Positions 16,982 to 24,166 of a stretch of 36,177 nt of DNA are shown here, in pieces. Numbering within the stretch: the first letter of the stretch is position 1; each line of letters starts with the position of its first letter. This DNA is from a virus. The stretch lies in IMG/VR virus record IMGVR_UViG_3300046001_005811, positions 1 through 36,177 of that record. One strand, 5' to 3'. The notes under the pieces were generated by a model. That model did no database searches and had not been told where the DNA came from. It worked only from the letters and a program-made list of their open reading frames with translations. The translations under genes and the position numbers were made by a program.

Positions 16982-17013
16982 GTATCACGCTGATACCGTA
17001 ATCAGTATTTTTG
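16982..17013 (+). promoter_or_regulatory. lysis-module promoter with upstream operator
   Basis: Operator GTATCACGCTGATAC (16982-16996), a perfect GTATCA/TGATAC inverted repeat, lies nine bases before a TATTTTTG box (17006-17013). It stands where the -33 element should be. The first lysis gene starts at 17040. Confidence 0.6.
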
Positions 17014-17039
17014 TTTATAATAAATTCAACCTAAATCAT

Positions 17040-17246
17040 ATGAAAACTCAAAACATAACCCTAAAAACCGTATTAGCGGTATTTGTTGTTTTTTTTGGAA
17101 TGTCGGCTATTGTATTCATCGATATACCTGAAATAGTTTTAGGTGCATTGATAGGTTTTATCAGCGCAATCTTGCAATACTTCTTTGGTTCCAGCACTGG
17201 AAGTGCAGCAAAGGACAAGGTAATTCAAGAAATTCAAAACAAATAA
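17040..17246 (+). CDS. putative holin
   Basis: A 68-residue membrane protein: a short N-terminal arm (MKTQNITLK), a first hydrophobic segment (TVLAVFVVFFGMSAIVFI), a turn (DIPE), a second hydrophobic segment (IVLGALIGFISAILQYFF) and a short charged tail ending in KDKVIQEIQNK. Two membrane segments in a small protein, placed before a lysozyme gene, fit a holin that opens the inner membrane at lysis. It is the first gene behind the late-type promoter 16982-17013. Sequence alone does not prove pore formation. Confidence 0.7.
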   Translation: MKTQNITLKTVLAVFVVFFGMSAIVFIDIPEIVLGALIGFISAILQYFFGSSTGSAAKDKVIQEIQNK

Positions 17247-17248
17247 AA

Positions 17249-17614
17249 ATGGACGAAAGAAGACCCAAATCTGACTGCATTGAGCACACAATAGATATAA
17301 ATAATTTAAAGAAGGATATGGAATCGGTAAGGAATCACGAAGCTAAATTTAACCGAACTATTGAAAAAGTATTAGAATCGGTAGAATCTACAAATATTTC
17401 AGTTTTAAACATCAACAACGCTTTGGAGCATTTTAAAGATTTACCTGGAAGGGTTCGTAAATTAGAAGACAAGTCAATTGTTTATGACTTAATAAAATTA
17501 GGATTGGGCTTGTTGTTCGGGTTTTTAATAAAAGACTATTACGACAAACGAATTGCCGTCAAAGAAGAAAATAATTATACACCACAGACCGAGCAGTCAT
17601 TTTCACATAAATAA
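17249..17614 (+). CDS. coiled-coil membrane protein of lysis module
   Basis: The protein has 121 residues: a long N-terminal helical region with heptad-like spacing (IDINNLKKDMESVRNHE through KVLESVESTNISVLNINNALEHF), then RKLEDKSIVYDLIKLGLGLLFGFLI, a single membrane segment at about residues 85-102, then a charged C-terminus (KDYYDKRIAVKEENN). This is the plan of XhlA-like haemolysin or holin-helper proteins and of some spanin-like proteins. Two bases separate it from the holin-like gene and two from the lysozyme gene. Helper in lysis is the best guess. Confidence 0.6.
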   Translation: MDERRPKSDCIEHTIDINNLKKDMESVRNHEAKFNRTIEKVLESVESTNISVLNINNALEHFKDLPGRVRKLEDKSIVYDLIKLGLGLLFGFLIKDYYDKRIAVKEENNYTPQTEQSFSHK

Positions 17615-17616
17615 TT

Positions 17617-18087
17617 ATGAAAACAACTCAAATAGGAATAGACTTAATTAAACATTTTGAAAGCCTACACGATGGGGATTTATCCGTAATTGGGTTACAG
17701 CCTAAAAAATGCCCTGCTGGTATTTGGACAGAAGGTTACGGACGTGCTATGCGTGACAGCAAAGGAAACTTTTTGAAAAGCGATAAAATGCCAAAAGCAA
17801 CTATCCTTAATATTTTGGATGCTGAAAAGGCTCTTAAAGAAGATTTACAAGTTTTTGAAACTATAGTGATTCGGAAAATAACAAGGCCATTAAAAGAAAA
17901 TGAGTTCGATGCCTTAGTTTCATTTACCTATAACACTGGCGGATCAAATACTTTGTTTTCGATGGTTAATTCAAACAATCCTCTATTGAAAGCGTGGTGG
18001 ACGACTCATTATATCACTTCCAAAGGGGTTAAGTTAAACGGGCTAATTGCTAGACGAAAAGCAGAAGCAAAACTATATTTTTTATGA
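17617..18087 (+). CDS. endolysin, glycoside hydrolase family 24 lysozyme
   Basis: A 156-residue T4-type lysozyme. Near the start LIKHFESLHD carries the catalytic Glu (E15), followed by the hallmark CPAGIWTEGYGRA with catalytic-site Thr at 38; later NEFDALVSFTYNTGGS is the conserved segment after the active site, and RRKAEAKLYF closes the domain. It cuts the glycan strands of peptidoglycan at lysis. No signal peptide or membrane anchor is visible, so it needs the holin at 17040-17246 to reach the wall. The stop overlaps the next start (ATGA). Confidence 0.92.
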   Translation: MKTTQIGIDLIKHFESLHDGDLSVIGLQPKKCPAGIWTEGYGRAMRDSKGNFLKSDKMPKATILNILDAEKALKEDLQVFETIVIRKITRPLKENEFDALVSFTYNTGGSNTLFSMVNSNNPLLKAWWTTHYITSKGVKLNGLIARRKAEAKLYFL

Positions 18088-18593
18088 AAACAAATTTTTA
18101 TCAATCATTAAAAACAATTATTATGAAACTCAAAATTTTTATCACCCAAATCTGGGTATTCCTTACGGGACTTTGGAAAAAAGCAACTGACGAAGTGAAG
18201 CAAATCGCACCTATTGCCGTAACAGCCGTGAACGCTCTTAAAAATGTGAACGATTCCTTCGCTGGTGACATTATTGAAACAGTATTGGCAGCTATCATTC
18301 CTGGTAAAGCAGACGATGTGGCAATAAATATGATCAGGGCAAAACTTAAACTAATACTGCCAAAGGTTATCATACAGCTAAACATTGCCAATACTATTTC
18401 AAATATTCAGGATCCAAATGAACAACTGAAAGCAATCGTCGTGGCCATAAATATGTCGCCAGATGAAACGAAAAACATTTACTATCATTCTTTATGTGTC
18501 TTGATACTTCAGAGCCTTGCAGACGGAAAACTGACTTGGAGTGAATCGGTTCAGATTGCTGAATACTACTACACGAACATTTATAAGAAATAA
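18084..18593 (+). CDS. hypothetical protein of lysis module
   Basis: A 169-residue frame beginning in the ATGA overlap with the lysozyme stop. A second ATG at 18123 (MKLKIFITQIWVFL) sits behind an A/T-rich leader like those of neighbouring genes and may be the true start (156 residues). After the short hydrophobic start the protein is helical (KKATDEVKQIAPIAVTAVNALK, then AGDIIETVLAAIIPGKADD), without a recognised enzyme motif. Genes of this type follow lysozymes in related Bacteroidota phages. It could be membrane-associated and assist lysis. Function unknown. Confidence 0.6.
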   Translation: MKTNFYQSLKTIIMKLKIFITQIWVFLTGLWKKATDEVKQIAPIAVTAVNALKNVNDSFAGDIIETVLAAIIPGKADDVAINMIRAKLKLILPKVIIQLNIANTISNIQDPNEQLKAIVVAINMSPDETKNIYYHSLCVLILQSLADGKLTWSESVQIAEYYYTNIYKK

Positions 18594-18596
18594 TCA

Positions 18597-18604
18597 TATC
18601 TTTG
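18597..18604 (+). promoter_or_regulatory. possible promoter of the non-coding region
   Basis: TATCTTTG fits the TAnnTTTG box and overlaps the end of the region after the gene at 18084-18593. A transcript from here would run through structured, non-coding sequence to the terminator at 18827-18860. No clear -33 element is visible. Confidence 0.35.
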
Positions 18605-18650
18605 CGAAGTTGTTTTCAACGGAGTTGCGGCCGAAAAAGGCAACCAGATT

Positions 18651-18672
18651 TCCACTGATTTAGGTCAGTGGA
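18651..18672. repeat. perfect hairpin, 8-base stem
   Basis: TCCACTGA and TCAGTGGA flank a six-base loop (TTTAGG). There is no long T run after it, so it is not a standard terminator; it may be an RNA hairpin or a protein-binding repeat of the attachment region. Confidence 0.6.
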
Positions 18673-18738
18673 TTTCGTGCAAAGTGAAGATTGTTTTACC
18701 ATAAGTGTACCAACATTTTAAAAAAATCACGTAAAAAG

Positions 18739-18754
18739 TTAACTTATAAGTTAA
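18739..18754. repeat. 16-base perfect palindrome
   Basis: TTAACTTATAAGTTAA reads the same on both strands. It lies just left of the tRNA-like segment and about 200 bases upstream of the integrase gene, a plausible binding site for integrase, an excision factor or a host DNA-bending protein. Confidence 0.6.
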
Positions 18755-18756
18755 TA

Positions 18757-18818
18757 TAGCGGTCAGACTGCATAATTCATAATCATGAGGTCGGGAGATC
18801 ATTCCTCCCTCTCGCTAC
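18757..18818 (+). other. attP: tRNA-like 3' half, candidate attP core
   Basis: From 18771 to 18817 the segment has tRNA spacing: anticodon stem 5 (one mismatch), loop TTCATAA with anticodon CAT, stem 5, variable loop AGGTC, T stem GGGAG, 7-base loop ATCATTC, stem CTCCC, 7-base acceptor strand TCTCGCT and discriminator A. The D arm is missing and the T loop departs from the TTCRA pattern, so it is not a working tRNA gene. AGCG at 18758 can pair with CGCT of the acceptor strand. Phages that integrate into the 3' end of a tRNA gene carry such a copy next to the integrase gene; a tRNA with CAT anticodon would be the target. Confidence 0.45.
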
Positions 18819-18826
18819 AAAAAAAG

Positions 18827-18860
18827 AAGCCCGTAAGTAATTGATTCTTACGGGCTTTTT
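18827..18860. terminator. strong intrinsic terminator before integrase gene
   Basis: AAGCCCGTAAG and CTTACGGGCTT form a perfect 11-base stem around a 9-base loop, followed by T residues. It insulates the integrase promoter (18894-18925) from the lysis module; the A-rich left flank would let it act on the other strand too. Confidence 0.88.
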
Positions 18861-18893
18861 CATTGCTATAAGGTAGTGTCTGAAAATGTCAAT

Positions 18894-18925
18894 TTTGCAA
18901 ATCAAAGCAAAAATACCTACGTTTG
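18894..18925 (+). promoter_or_regulatory. integrase promoter (TTTG / TACGTTTG)
   Basis: TTTG at 18894-18897 and TACGTTTG at 18918-18925, 20 bases apart, match the Bacteroidota -33/-7 consensus. It has no GTATCAC operator, unlike the other phage promoters. The predicted transcription start, near 18932, rules out the upstream ATG at 18886. Confidence 0.7.
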
Positions 18926-18957
18926 TAACACATTGTTGTACGAAGAGTGTACGGAAA

Positions 18958-20250
18958 ATGGCAACTTTTAAGATATGTGTCTTTGAACATCAAAAGCGAA
19001 TTGACGGCAAATACCCTGTTTCAATCCGTGTTGGCTGGAAGCGTGGGTACAGCTATATCAAAACCGAGTATTACGTAACCGAGAAGCAAATCAACAAAAA
19101 GACTTTCACCCTGAAAGACATCTATATTATCAACGAGCTGAACAAACGTATTACGAAGTTTGAAGATTTGAAGTCACAGAAGCTTGGCCATAGGATCCAA
19201 ATGTACAGCGTTAAGGAGTTGGCCGAATATTTCGACAGCGAAACAAAGCCTGGAACAGATTCGACAATCAACTTCATCGAATTTTCCCGAAAGCATATTG
19301 AAAAGCTGAAAGCACAAGGCAGATCCACAACTGCAATGAGTTTGAGAACCGTTGTCAATTCCATAGTTGACTTTCGTAACGGAAGTGAAAAGATTGCCAT
19401 TACCGAAATAACAGCCAAGTTCCTGCAGCAGCTTGAAGACTTTTTGAGGACCGAACGTACAATAAAAAGAAAAAACCAGTTCGGTAATTTCGTAACCATA
19501 AAGAGAAAAGGTGTTTCAGATATAAGCTTGTTCGATTATATGACCGGAATACGTTTGCTTTTCAATGCTGCAATGGACGAATACAACGACGAGGACAAAG
19601 AGGAAATGAGAATTATTCACTATCCTTTCCGAAAGTACAAACTGAAACGTAGGCAGGAAAACGAAAAGCGAAACATTACTAAGGAACAGATTTTGGCCAT
19701 TCGTGATGCAGAAGTAAAAAAGCTACTTCTGGAACGTGCCATTTTTGCACGTGATATATTTATGCTATCGTTTTATATGGTTGGTGCCAACCTTGCCGAC
19801 CTTTACGAAATGGACAAGTTTAAAGACGGCCGTATTTCATACGAAAGGAAAAAGACCAGAGGCAGGCGAATGGACAAGGCTTTCATTTCAATAAAAGTAG
19901 AACCGGAAGCAATGCCAATTGTCGAGAAATACAAAGACAAAACAGGCCAACGGGTTTTTGACTTTCACAATAGGTACACCAATTCACTCATTTTTAGTTC
20001 TAACGTGAATAAGGGATTGAAAAAGGTTGCCAAAGCCTGTAAGATAGATGAACCACTTTCAACGTACTACGCACGCCATTCTTGGGCTACAATTGCACGA
20101 AACAAGTGCGAGGTGTCTAAAGACGATGTAGATCTTGCCCTTAACCATATCGACCAGGGCTTGAAGATGGCAGATGCTTACATTGAAAAGGATTGGTCAC
20201 GGGTTGACAATTCCAATAGGGCAGTTCTGAACTTCCTGAAAGCAAAATGA
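18958..20250 (+). CDS. int: tyrosine recombinase integrase
   Basis: I choose the ATG at 18958 (MATFKICVFEHQKR) because the promoter lies at 18894-18925; the open frame reaches 18886. The product is 430 residues: an N-terminal arm-binding part, a SAM-like core-binding domain (about 95-210; TINFIEFSRKHIEKLKAQGR) and the catalytic domain. Catalytic residues visible are the RHS box (YYARHSWATIARN) and the nucleophile Tyr in MADAYIEKDW. The usual first Arg is replaced: the motif reads MVGANLADLYEM, as in many Bacteroidota recombinases such as the IntDOT group. The enzyme would join attP, probably at 18757-18818, with a host tRNA gene. It converges with the repressor gene, nine bases apart. Confidence 0.92.
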   Translation: MATFKICVFEHQKRIDGKYPVSIRVGWKRGYSYIKTEYYVTEKQINKKTFTLKDIYIINELNKRITKFEDLKSQKLGHRIQMYSVKELAEYFDSETKPGTDSTINFIEFSRKHIEKLKAQGRSTTAMSLRTVVNSIVDFRNGSEKIAITEITAKFLQQLEDFLRTERTIKRKNQFGNFVTIKRKGVSDISLFDYMTGIRLLFNAAMDEYNDEDKEEMRIIHYPFRKYKLKRRQENEKRNITKEQILAIRDAEVKKLLLERAIFARDIFMLSFYMVGANLADLYEMDKFKDGRISYERKKTRGRRMDKAFISIKVEPEAMPIVEKYKDKTGQRVFDFHNRYTNSLIFSSNVNKGLKKVAKACKIDEPLSTYYARHSWATIARNKCEVSKDDVDLALNHIDQGLKMADAYIEKDWSRVDNSNRAVLNFLKAK

Positions 20251-20259
20251 TATTATTAA

Positions 20260-21120
20260 TTACTTTAAAAACCCATATTCGTAAACCTTCGGCTCAATTT
20301 TAATTTGCAAAAGTTTCAACTTATTTCGTAGGTTGGTGATTAGTTCCATATAGGTTTCATCTTCACTTCTGCTTTTCATTACCCCTTTATCATTCCTGCA
20401 TTGAAAATACTCCCTAATGTCATATAACGTAGCATTCACGTTACATTTTGGTTGTGCGTGGTAATATGACCAAAGCATCCTGCCAGCGTTAAATACATTT
20501 TGTGCCTCTGGGGAAAATTCCAAGGGGTCCTTCCGGCTCTCTTTAGTTTCGAAAAGATTTACTTTAGGTTTATGATTAAGCTTTCCACTAATAAACGAAG
20601 TCATAAAATTACTTTCGAATTTCTCTCTTGAATTTACTTCGTGTTCTGTGAATGGAATCCAGTGATTAACACCGTCGTCTGATTTAATATAGTTGTGACT
20701 AAATAAAGTAAAGGTAAAGCAATTGTTTTGAAACTCCTGGTCAATTGTCCATCCTTCATTTGGGAATAAGAATTGATCTCTATCATTTATCCACGTAGCT
20801 TTCACGCATAGCCTAACGGCCAGATAAATTGATGTTTCAATTAAGTTATCCTTGAATATTTCGGCACCAGCTTGAATTAATATTTCACGGTCAATACTCG
20901 GTAATTGGCTGGACACCTTAATCATAGAACCTTCACCAGTTACCACCCAACCAATATTTAAGTCAGGGAAATGCTGTGCAATCATATCCAACTTATCAGG
21001 CTGGATTGAGCTACGAATGGACGTTACATAAGATTCAGATAGCCCAGAAGTTCTACAAAATAATCGAATGCTTATTCCTTTGTATTTGATGTATTCTATA
21101 AGTCTTTCTTTTACAGTCAT
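20260..21120 (-). CDS. XRE-type repressor-like regulator with unknown C-terminal domain
   Basis: A 286-residue protein on the minus strand, divergent from the early regulators: the position of a CI-type repressor. Residues about 1-65 are a helix-turn-helix (VKERLIEYIKYKGISIRLFC, SGLSESYVTSIRSSIQ, NIGWVVTGEGSM, a typical end for this class). The remaining 215 residues do not show the S24/LexA Ser-Lys peptidase motifs; they form an aromatic-rich domain (NEGWTIDQEFQNNCFTFTLF and VFNAGRMLWSYYHAQPKCN). It may bind a signal or another protein instead of self-cleaving. It is the first candidate for binding the phage-wide operator, though its own promoter region has no copy. Confidence 0.75.
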   Translation of the reverse strand: MTVKERLIEYIKYKGISIRLFCRTSGLSESYVTSIRSSIQPDKLDMIAQHFPDLNIGWVVTGEGSMIKVSSQLPSIDREILIQAGAEIFKDNLIETSIYLAVRLCVKATWINDRDQFLFPNEGWTIDQEFQNNCFTFTLFSHNYIKSDDGVNHWIPFTEHEVNSREKFESNFMTSFISGKLNHKPKVNLFETKESRKDPLEFSPEAQNVFNAGRMLWSYYHAQPKCNVNATLYDIREYFQCRNDKGVMKSRSEDETYMELITNLRNKLKLLQIKIEPKVYEYGFLK

Positions 21121-21149
21121 ATATATTTATTATTTAAAAATGCATAAAT

Positions 21150-21196
21150 TATCTTTGCAAAAACACGTTATATTGCATAACAATGTTGTATGTTTG
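21150..21196 (+). promoter_or_regulatory. early promoter region between repressor and first early gene
   Basis: Two TAnnTTTG boxes on the plus strand: TATCTTTG (21150-21157) and TATGTTTG (21189-21196). Between them lie two inverted repeats, GTTAT-ATTGC-ATAAC (21168-21182) and CATAACAATGTTGTATG (21176-21192). This is the expected site of repressor control. The GTATCAC operator is absent here. Confidence 0.5.
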
Positions 21197-21236
21197 TAAT
21201 CTCATAAATAACAAATGTAATAATTCTAATTACTTA

Positions 21237-21473
21237 ATGAAAGTACAAAATATACTCAATATGAACATTTATTCTTTTCAAAAAGGCTTCAACCAAGTGA
21301 CGGTTCAAGAAGCCAGAAAACTACGAAACGACTTGAAGGAAGTATTAAAAATCAATTCACGCCCAGCTTGGCTGAATAGGTTACGAGGAAACGTAGAACC
21401 TAAAGTCAGCGAAGCCAAGGCAATCGAAGATGTTTTTGCCAAGTATGGTATAAACGAAATCTGGGGGGAATAG
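21237..21473 (+). CDS. small early regulator, Cro-like position
   Basis: I start at the ATG at 21237; the frame extends to 21183 but a promoter box covers 21189-21196, so the longer form is unlikely. The product is 78 residues: TVQEARKLRNDLKEVLKI, then RPAWLNRLRGNVEPKVSEA and IEDVFAKYGINEIWG. The central part reads like a recognition helix followed by a wing or a fourth helix, and proteins ending in VFAKYGI-type sequences occur as first early genes in Bacteroidota prophages. Being first gene opposite the repressor, it is placed like Cro. Three bases lie between its stop and the next start. Confidence 0.6.
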   Translation: MKVQNILNMNIYSFQKGFNQVTVQEARKLRNDLKEVLKINSRPAWLNRLRGNVEPKVSEAKAIEDVFAKYGINEIWGE

Positions 21474-21475
21474 TA

Positions 21476-21757
21476 ATGAAAGATGCCGCAACACTTTCAA
21501 AACGAGAATACCAGATTGCAGAAATGATCGCTTGGGGTCAACCAAAGAAAATCATTGCCAGCAAGTTATTTATTTCAGAGCGAACAGTCGAGAATCACAC
21601 AAGGACTATTTATAAAAAAGTCGGTGTTTCTAAAGCAAATGAATTATCAGCGTGGTGGTTCTGCACACGGTACCAGATACCGATAACAGATTCACCGATA
21701 ATTGAAACGAGTTATATTTTTAACCAAAAATTCAAGATTTCAGATAAATGGCAATGA
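21476..21757 (+). CDS. LuxR-type HTH regulator, single domain
   Basis: The 93-residue protein is little more than a GerE/LuxR DNA-binding domain: LSKREYQIAEMIAWGQPKKI (residues 7-26), then IASKLFISERTVENHTRTIYKKVGV with the recognition helix SERTVENHTRTIY, and a C-terminal tail. There is no receiver or ligand-binding domain. Such stand-alone domains act as dimeric activators or repressors. It lies in the early regulator run and overlaps the next gene by ten bases. It is a candidate for the activator of phage promoters that lack a -33 element. Confidence 0.85.
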   Translation: MKDAATLSKREYQIAEMIAWGQPKKIIASKLFISERTVENHTRTIYKKVGVSKANELSAWWFCTRYQIPITDSPIIETSYIFNQKFKISDKWQ

Positions 21758-22053
21758 TATTACCACAGACAGAAACCGAATACCGAAACGCTCTTATTGA
21801 TGCAGCAGAACTTGGAGCAAGAAAAGCACTTGAAGTGGCTGGATTAATAAAACCGTATTTGAAGCTTCGTGAAGCCCAAAGGCTATATGGTAGTTCGGTA
21901 GTTAACAGATGGATTTTGGAAGGGCTTGTAAGTGCGATCAAGGACGGAACCAGGAATGCAAGCGTAAGAATTAACAGGGTACAAATTGAAACTGTAGCCA
22001 AAACGAGTAACCGTTCAAACTATCTTACTACTGAAGAAAGAAAGTCAGCTTAA
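21748..22053 (+). CDS. small HTH protein, excisionase-like
   Basis: A 101-residue protein. After a helical N-terminus (TEYRNALIDAAELGARKALEVAG) it has a stretch like a winged-helix excisionase or MerR-type domain: YLKLREAQRLYGSSVVNRWI, then LEGLVSAIKDGTRNASVRINRVQIE, where the last strands would be the wing. Genes of this type in phages direct integrase toward excision or control early transcription. It is the last gene of the early regulator run and is followed by the recombination operon with a separate promoter (22115). Alternative start at 21754. Confidence 0.65.
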   Translation: MAMILPQTETEYRNALIDAAELGARKALEVAGLIKPYLKLREAQRLYGSSVVNRWILEGLVSAIKDGTRNASVRINRVQIETVAKTSNRSNYLTTEERKSA

Positions 22054-22114
22054 ACAAATTTTCACAATTATTTAAAAAATAAAACTAAAAACACATACAT
22101 ATTAAATAAAAGTG

Positions 22115-22136
22115 TATATTTGTATCACAGTAATAC
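22115..22136 (+). promoter_or_regulatory. recombination-operon promoter with overlapping operator
   Basis: TATATTTG (22115-22122) runs directly into GTATCACAGTAATAC (22122-22136). The leader TTAAAACCGCAACAA (22143-22157) follows and the gene starts at 22160, so the leader of the message is only about 35 bases long. Confidence 0.75.
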
Positions 22137-22142
22137 GTAATT

Positions 22143-22157
22143 TTAAAACCGCAACAA
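22143..22157 (+). promoter_or_regulatory. CCGCAACAA translation leader element
   Basis: TTAAAACCGCAACAA, two bases before the ATG at 22160. Identical copies at 1566-1580 (minus), 31097-31111 and 31773-31787. Confidence 0.6.
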
Positions 22158-22159
22158 TT

Positions 22160-24136
22160 ATGAAAAAAGTAAATTTACTTAGTTTGAGCCTTGTAAACTT
22201 CAGAGGACATAAGGAACTAAGCGTAGATTTCCATAAGGAAACTACAATTTCTGGCAAGAATGCCACAGGCAAATCAACCGTTTTTGACGGTTTCGTCTGG
22301 ATGCTCTTCGGTAAAGACCAGTTTGACAGAAAAGATTTTGAGATTATTCCAACCATTGACGGAAAACGCCTTGACCGTGTTGATTCGGAAGTGGCAGCGC
22401 TTATCAATATTGACGGAACTGAAACAACATTCAGACGTGTACTTCACCAAAAATGGACACGCAGACGTGGAACAGCCGAAGAGGTTTTTGACGGATGCGA
22501 AACGCTATACTATATCAATGATGTTCCCAAAAAAGCTGGCGAATACAAGGCTTTCGTTGACACCATTGCAGACGAAACAGTTTTCAAACTGATAACAAAT
22601 CCTTCGGCCTTCCTTGCATTACACTGGACGAAACAACGTGAATTCCTTTTCCAAATTGCCGGAACTGTAAGTGATAAAGAGATTGCCAATTCAAACCCAG
22701 TATTTGCTTCACTGCTTGAACTGTTAAACGGCAAATCATTAGGTGACTTCAAAAAGGAACTTTCAGCACGCAAGAAAAAGTTGAAAGACGACCTTGAAAA
22801 TATCCAGCCGAGGATTGATCAGACGACTAAATTAATGCCGGAACAGAAAGACTTCGAAAGTATTGAAGGTGAAATCAATTTAACCGATGATTTAATTACA
22901 GGTATTGAATTACAGATTTCGGACAAAGCAGCTGCAATCCGTGGCCAGTATGATGAAATTCAGGAAAAGCAAAAGCAGATTAATTCGCTTAAAACTAAAC
23001 AGCAGGAAGTTGTGAATTTGGCAACTTCAAAAGCTACGGAAAATAGCTTTGAAGAAACCCAAAAACGCAGGGAATTAGACGACAGAATAAAAAAGGCAAA
23101 TTCAAACTTAAAAAACGAAGATTTTTATATAACCGAATGTCAAAATAAGCTTGTAAGCGTTAAGGCTAACTTGGAAAAAAATAATATTGATGTTTCAAAT
23201 CTTCGTACAGAATGGACAATGAAAAGCGCAAAGGAATTAAACTTTGATGATAATACCTTTCATTGCCCAACTTGTAAACGTGAATTTGAATCAGGTGACG
23301 TTGAAGCAAAGAAATCTGAAATGTTAGTCAACTTCAAAGCTGATAAGGCTAAAAAATTGGCAGACATTAATACCAAAGGATTAAAACTTAAAGGCGAAAT
23401 AGAAATTCTAAATACTCAAATCGCAACTATTGAAAAGGAAGCTTCAGAATATAATTTGCTTGCCGAAAATAGCAAAGCCGAGATTGCAAGCCTTACCGAA
23501 CAACTGAAACAGTTTCACACCATTGAACCTGTAAATATCATCGCTTCCGAGCTTCCAGAATGGCAGGGATTGGATAAAGAAATTAAAGCTATCGAAGCCA
23601 CTATTTCAGAAGTGAAGCCAGTTGACAATTTAGAACTGAACGCTAAAAAAACCGAACTGGTTACAAAGCGTGACGAACTGAAAAAGGAATTTTCCCAAAA
23701 GGATTTGATTGCCAAATACAAAACCGAGATTAAAACACTTGAAAAACAGGGTTCTGAATTGGCACAACAGATAGCAGACTGCGAAAAACAGGAATTCAAT
23801 ATTGACGACTTCAACCGTGTTAAAATTGAAGAGTGTGACATACGTATAAACGGACTTTTCAAAATAGTAAAATTCCAATTATTCGACAAGACAAATGACG
23901 GTAACGAGTTCGAAGCTTGTATTCCAACCAATAAGGCTGGCGTGCCTATTGCAGCCACCAACACAGCCGAAAGGATAAACGCAGGTATTGACATTATCAA
24001 TTCATTATCGAAATTCTACAACGTGGCTGCACCGATTTTCATTGATTCAGCCGAATCAGTAAACGACTTTATTGAAACAGATGCACAAATGGTTCACCTG
24101 GTAGTTACCAGAGAAGCCTCATTAACAATTAAATAA
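22160..24136 (+). CDS. SbcC/Rad50-like ATPase with zinc hook
   Basis: I start at the ATG at 22160 (MKKVNLLSLSLVNFRGHKEL), behind promoter and leader; the open frame extends to 22112 but that is inside the promoter. The product is 658 residues: N-terminal ATPase half with Walker A SGKNATGKST (31-40), long coiled coils (about 210-540), a CxxC zinc-hook motif at the turn (C369-C372, HCPTCKREF), and a C-terminal half with NTAERINAGIDIINSL and a Walker B-like IFIDSAES. It belongs to the Rad50/SbcC-like ATPases found beside RecT in phages. It likely handles DNA ends for recombination and replication. No SbcD/Mre11 nuclease is present; the MBL protein at 25083 may fill that role. Confidence 0.85.
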   Translation: MKKVNLLSLSLVNFRGHKELSVDFHKETTISGKNATGKSTVFDGFVWMLFGKDQFDRKDFEIIPTIDGKRLDRVDSEVAALINIDGTETTFRRVLHQKWTRRRGTAEEVFDGCETLYYINDVPKKAGEYKAFVDTIADETVFKLITNPSAFLALHWTKQREFLFQIAGTVSDKEIANSNPVFASLLELLNGKSLGDFKKELSARKKKLKDDLENIQPRIDQTTKLMPEQKDFESIEGEINLTDDLITGIELQISDKAAAIRGQYDEIQEKQKQINSLKTKQQEVVNLATSKATENSFEETQKRRELDDRIKKANSNLKNEDFYITECQNKLVSVKANLEKNNIDVSNLRTEWTMKSAKELNFDDNTFHCPTCKREFESGDVEAKKSEMLVNFKADKAKKLADINTKGLKLKGEIEILNTQIATIEKEASEYNLLAENSKAEIASLTEQLKQFHTIEPVNIIASELPEWQGLDKEIKAIEATISEVKPVDNLELNAKKTELVTKRDELKKEFSQKDLIAKYKTEIKTLEKQGSELAQQIADCEKQEFNIDDFNRVKIEECDIRINGLFKIVKFQLFDKTNDGNEFEACIPTNKAGVPIAATNTAERINAGIDIINSLSKFYNVAAPIFIDSAESVNDFIETDAQMVHLVVTREASLTIK

Positions 24137-24157
24137 TTATTCACTTTTTTAAACAAT

Positions 24158-24166
24158 CCGCAACAA
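24158..24166 (+). promoter_or_regulatory. CCGCAACAA core directly at start codon
   Basis: CCGCAACAA, whose last A is the first base of the ATG at 24166. The first half of the element differs from the other four copies (AAACAATCCG here). Confidence 0.5.

Larger units (their letters stand above)
18611..18860 (+). ncRNA. candidate structured non-coding transcript
   Basis: About 250 bases without a convincing gene but with several structures in a row: GTTGC...GCAAC around 18624-18644, the perfect hairpin TCCACTGA/TCAGTGGA (18651-18672), the palindrome at 18739-18754, a tRNA-like 3' half (18757-18817) and a strong terminator. A TATCTTTG box lies just before it. This may be a small RNA, or simply the attachment region with protein-binding sites. 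No frame longer than about 20 codons starts with ATG here. Confidence 0.3.

Noticed and set aside
18757-18818. A functional tRNA gene with CAT anticodon
   Set aside because: The D arm is missing, the anticodon stem has a mismatch and the T loop lacks conserved T54 and A58. A half copy at an attachment site explains it better.
18785-18844. Short frame from an ATG in the region before the integrase (19 codons)
   Set aside because: It runs through the tRNA-like arm and into the terminator stem; no promoter spacing or leader supports translation.
18886-18957. Longer integrase start at 18886
   Set aside because: The -33 and -7 boxes (18894-18925) lie within it, so the message begins after that ATG.
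22112-22159. Longer start of the SbcC-like ATPase at 22112
   Set aside because: It would translate the promoter and operator; the ATG at 22160 behind the CCGCAACAA leader begins the conserved ATPase strand.
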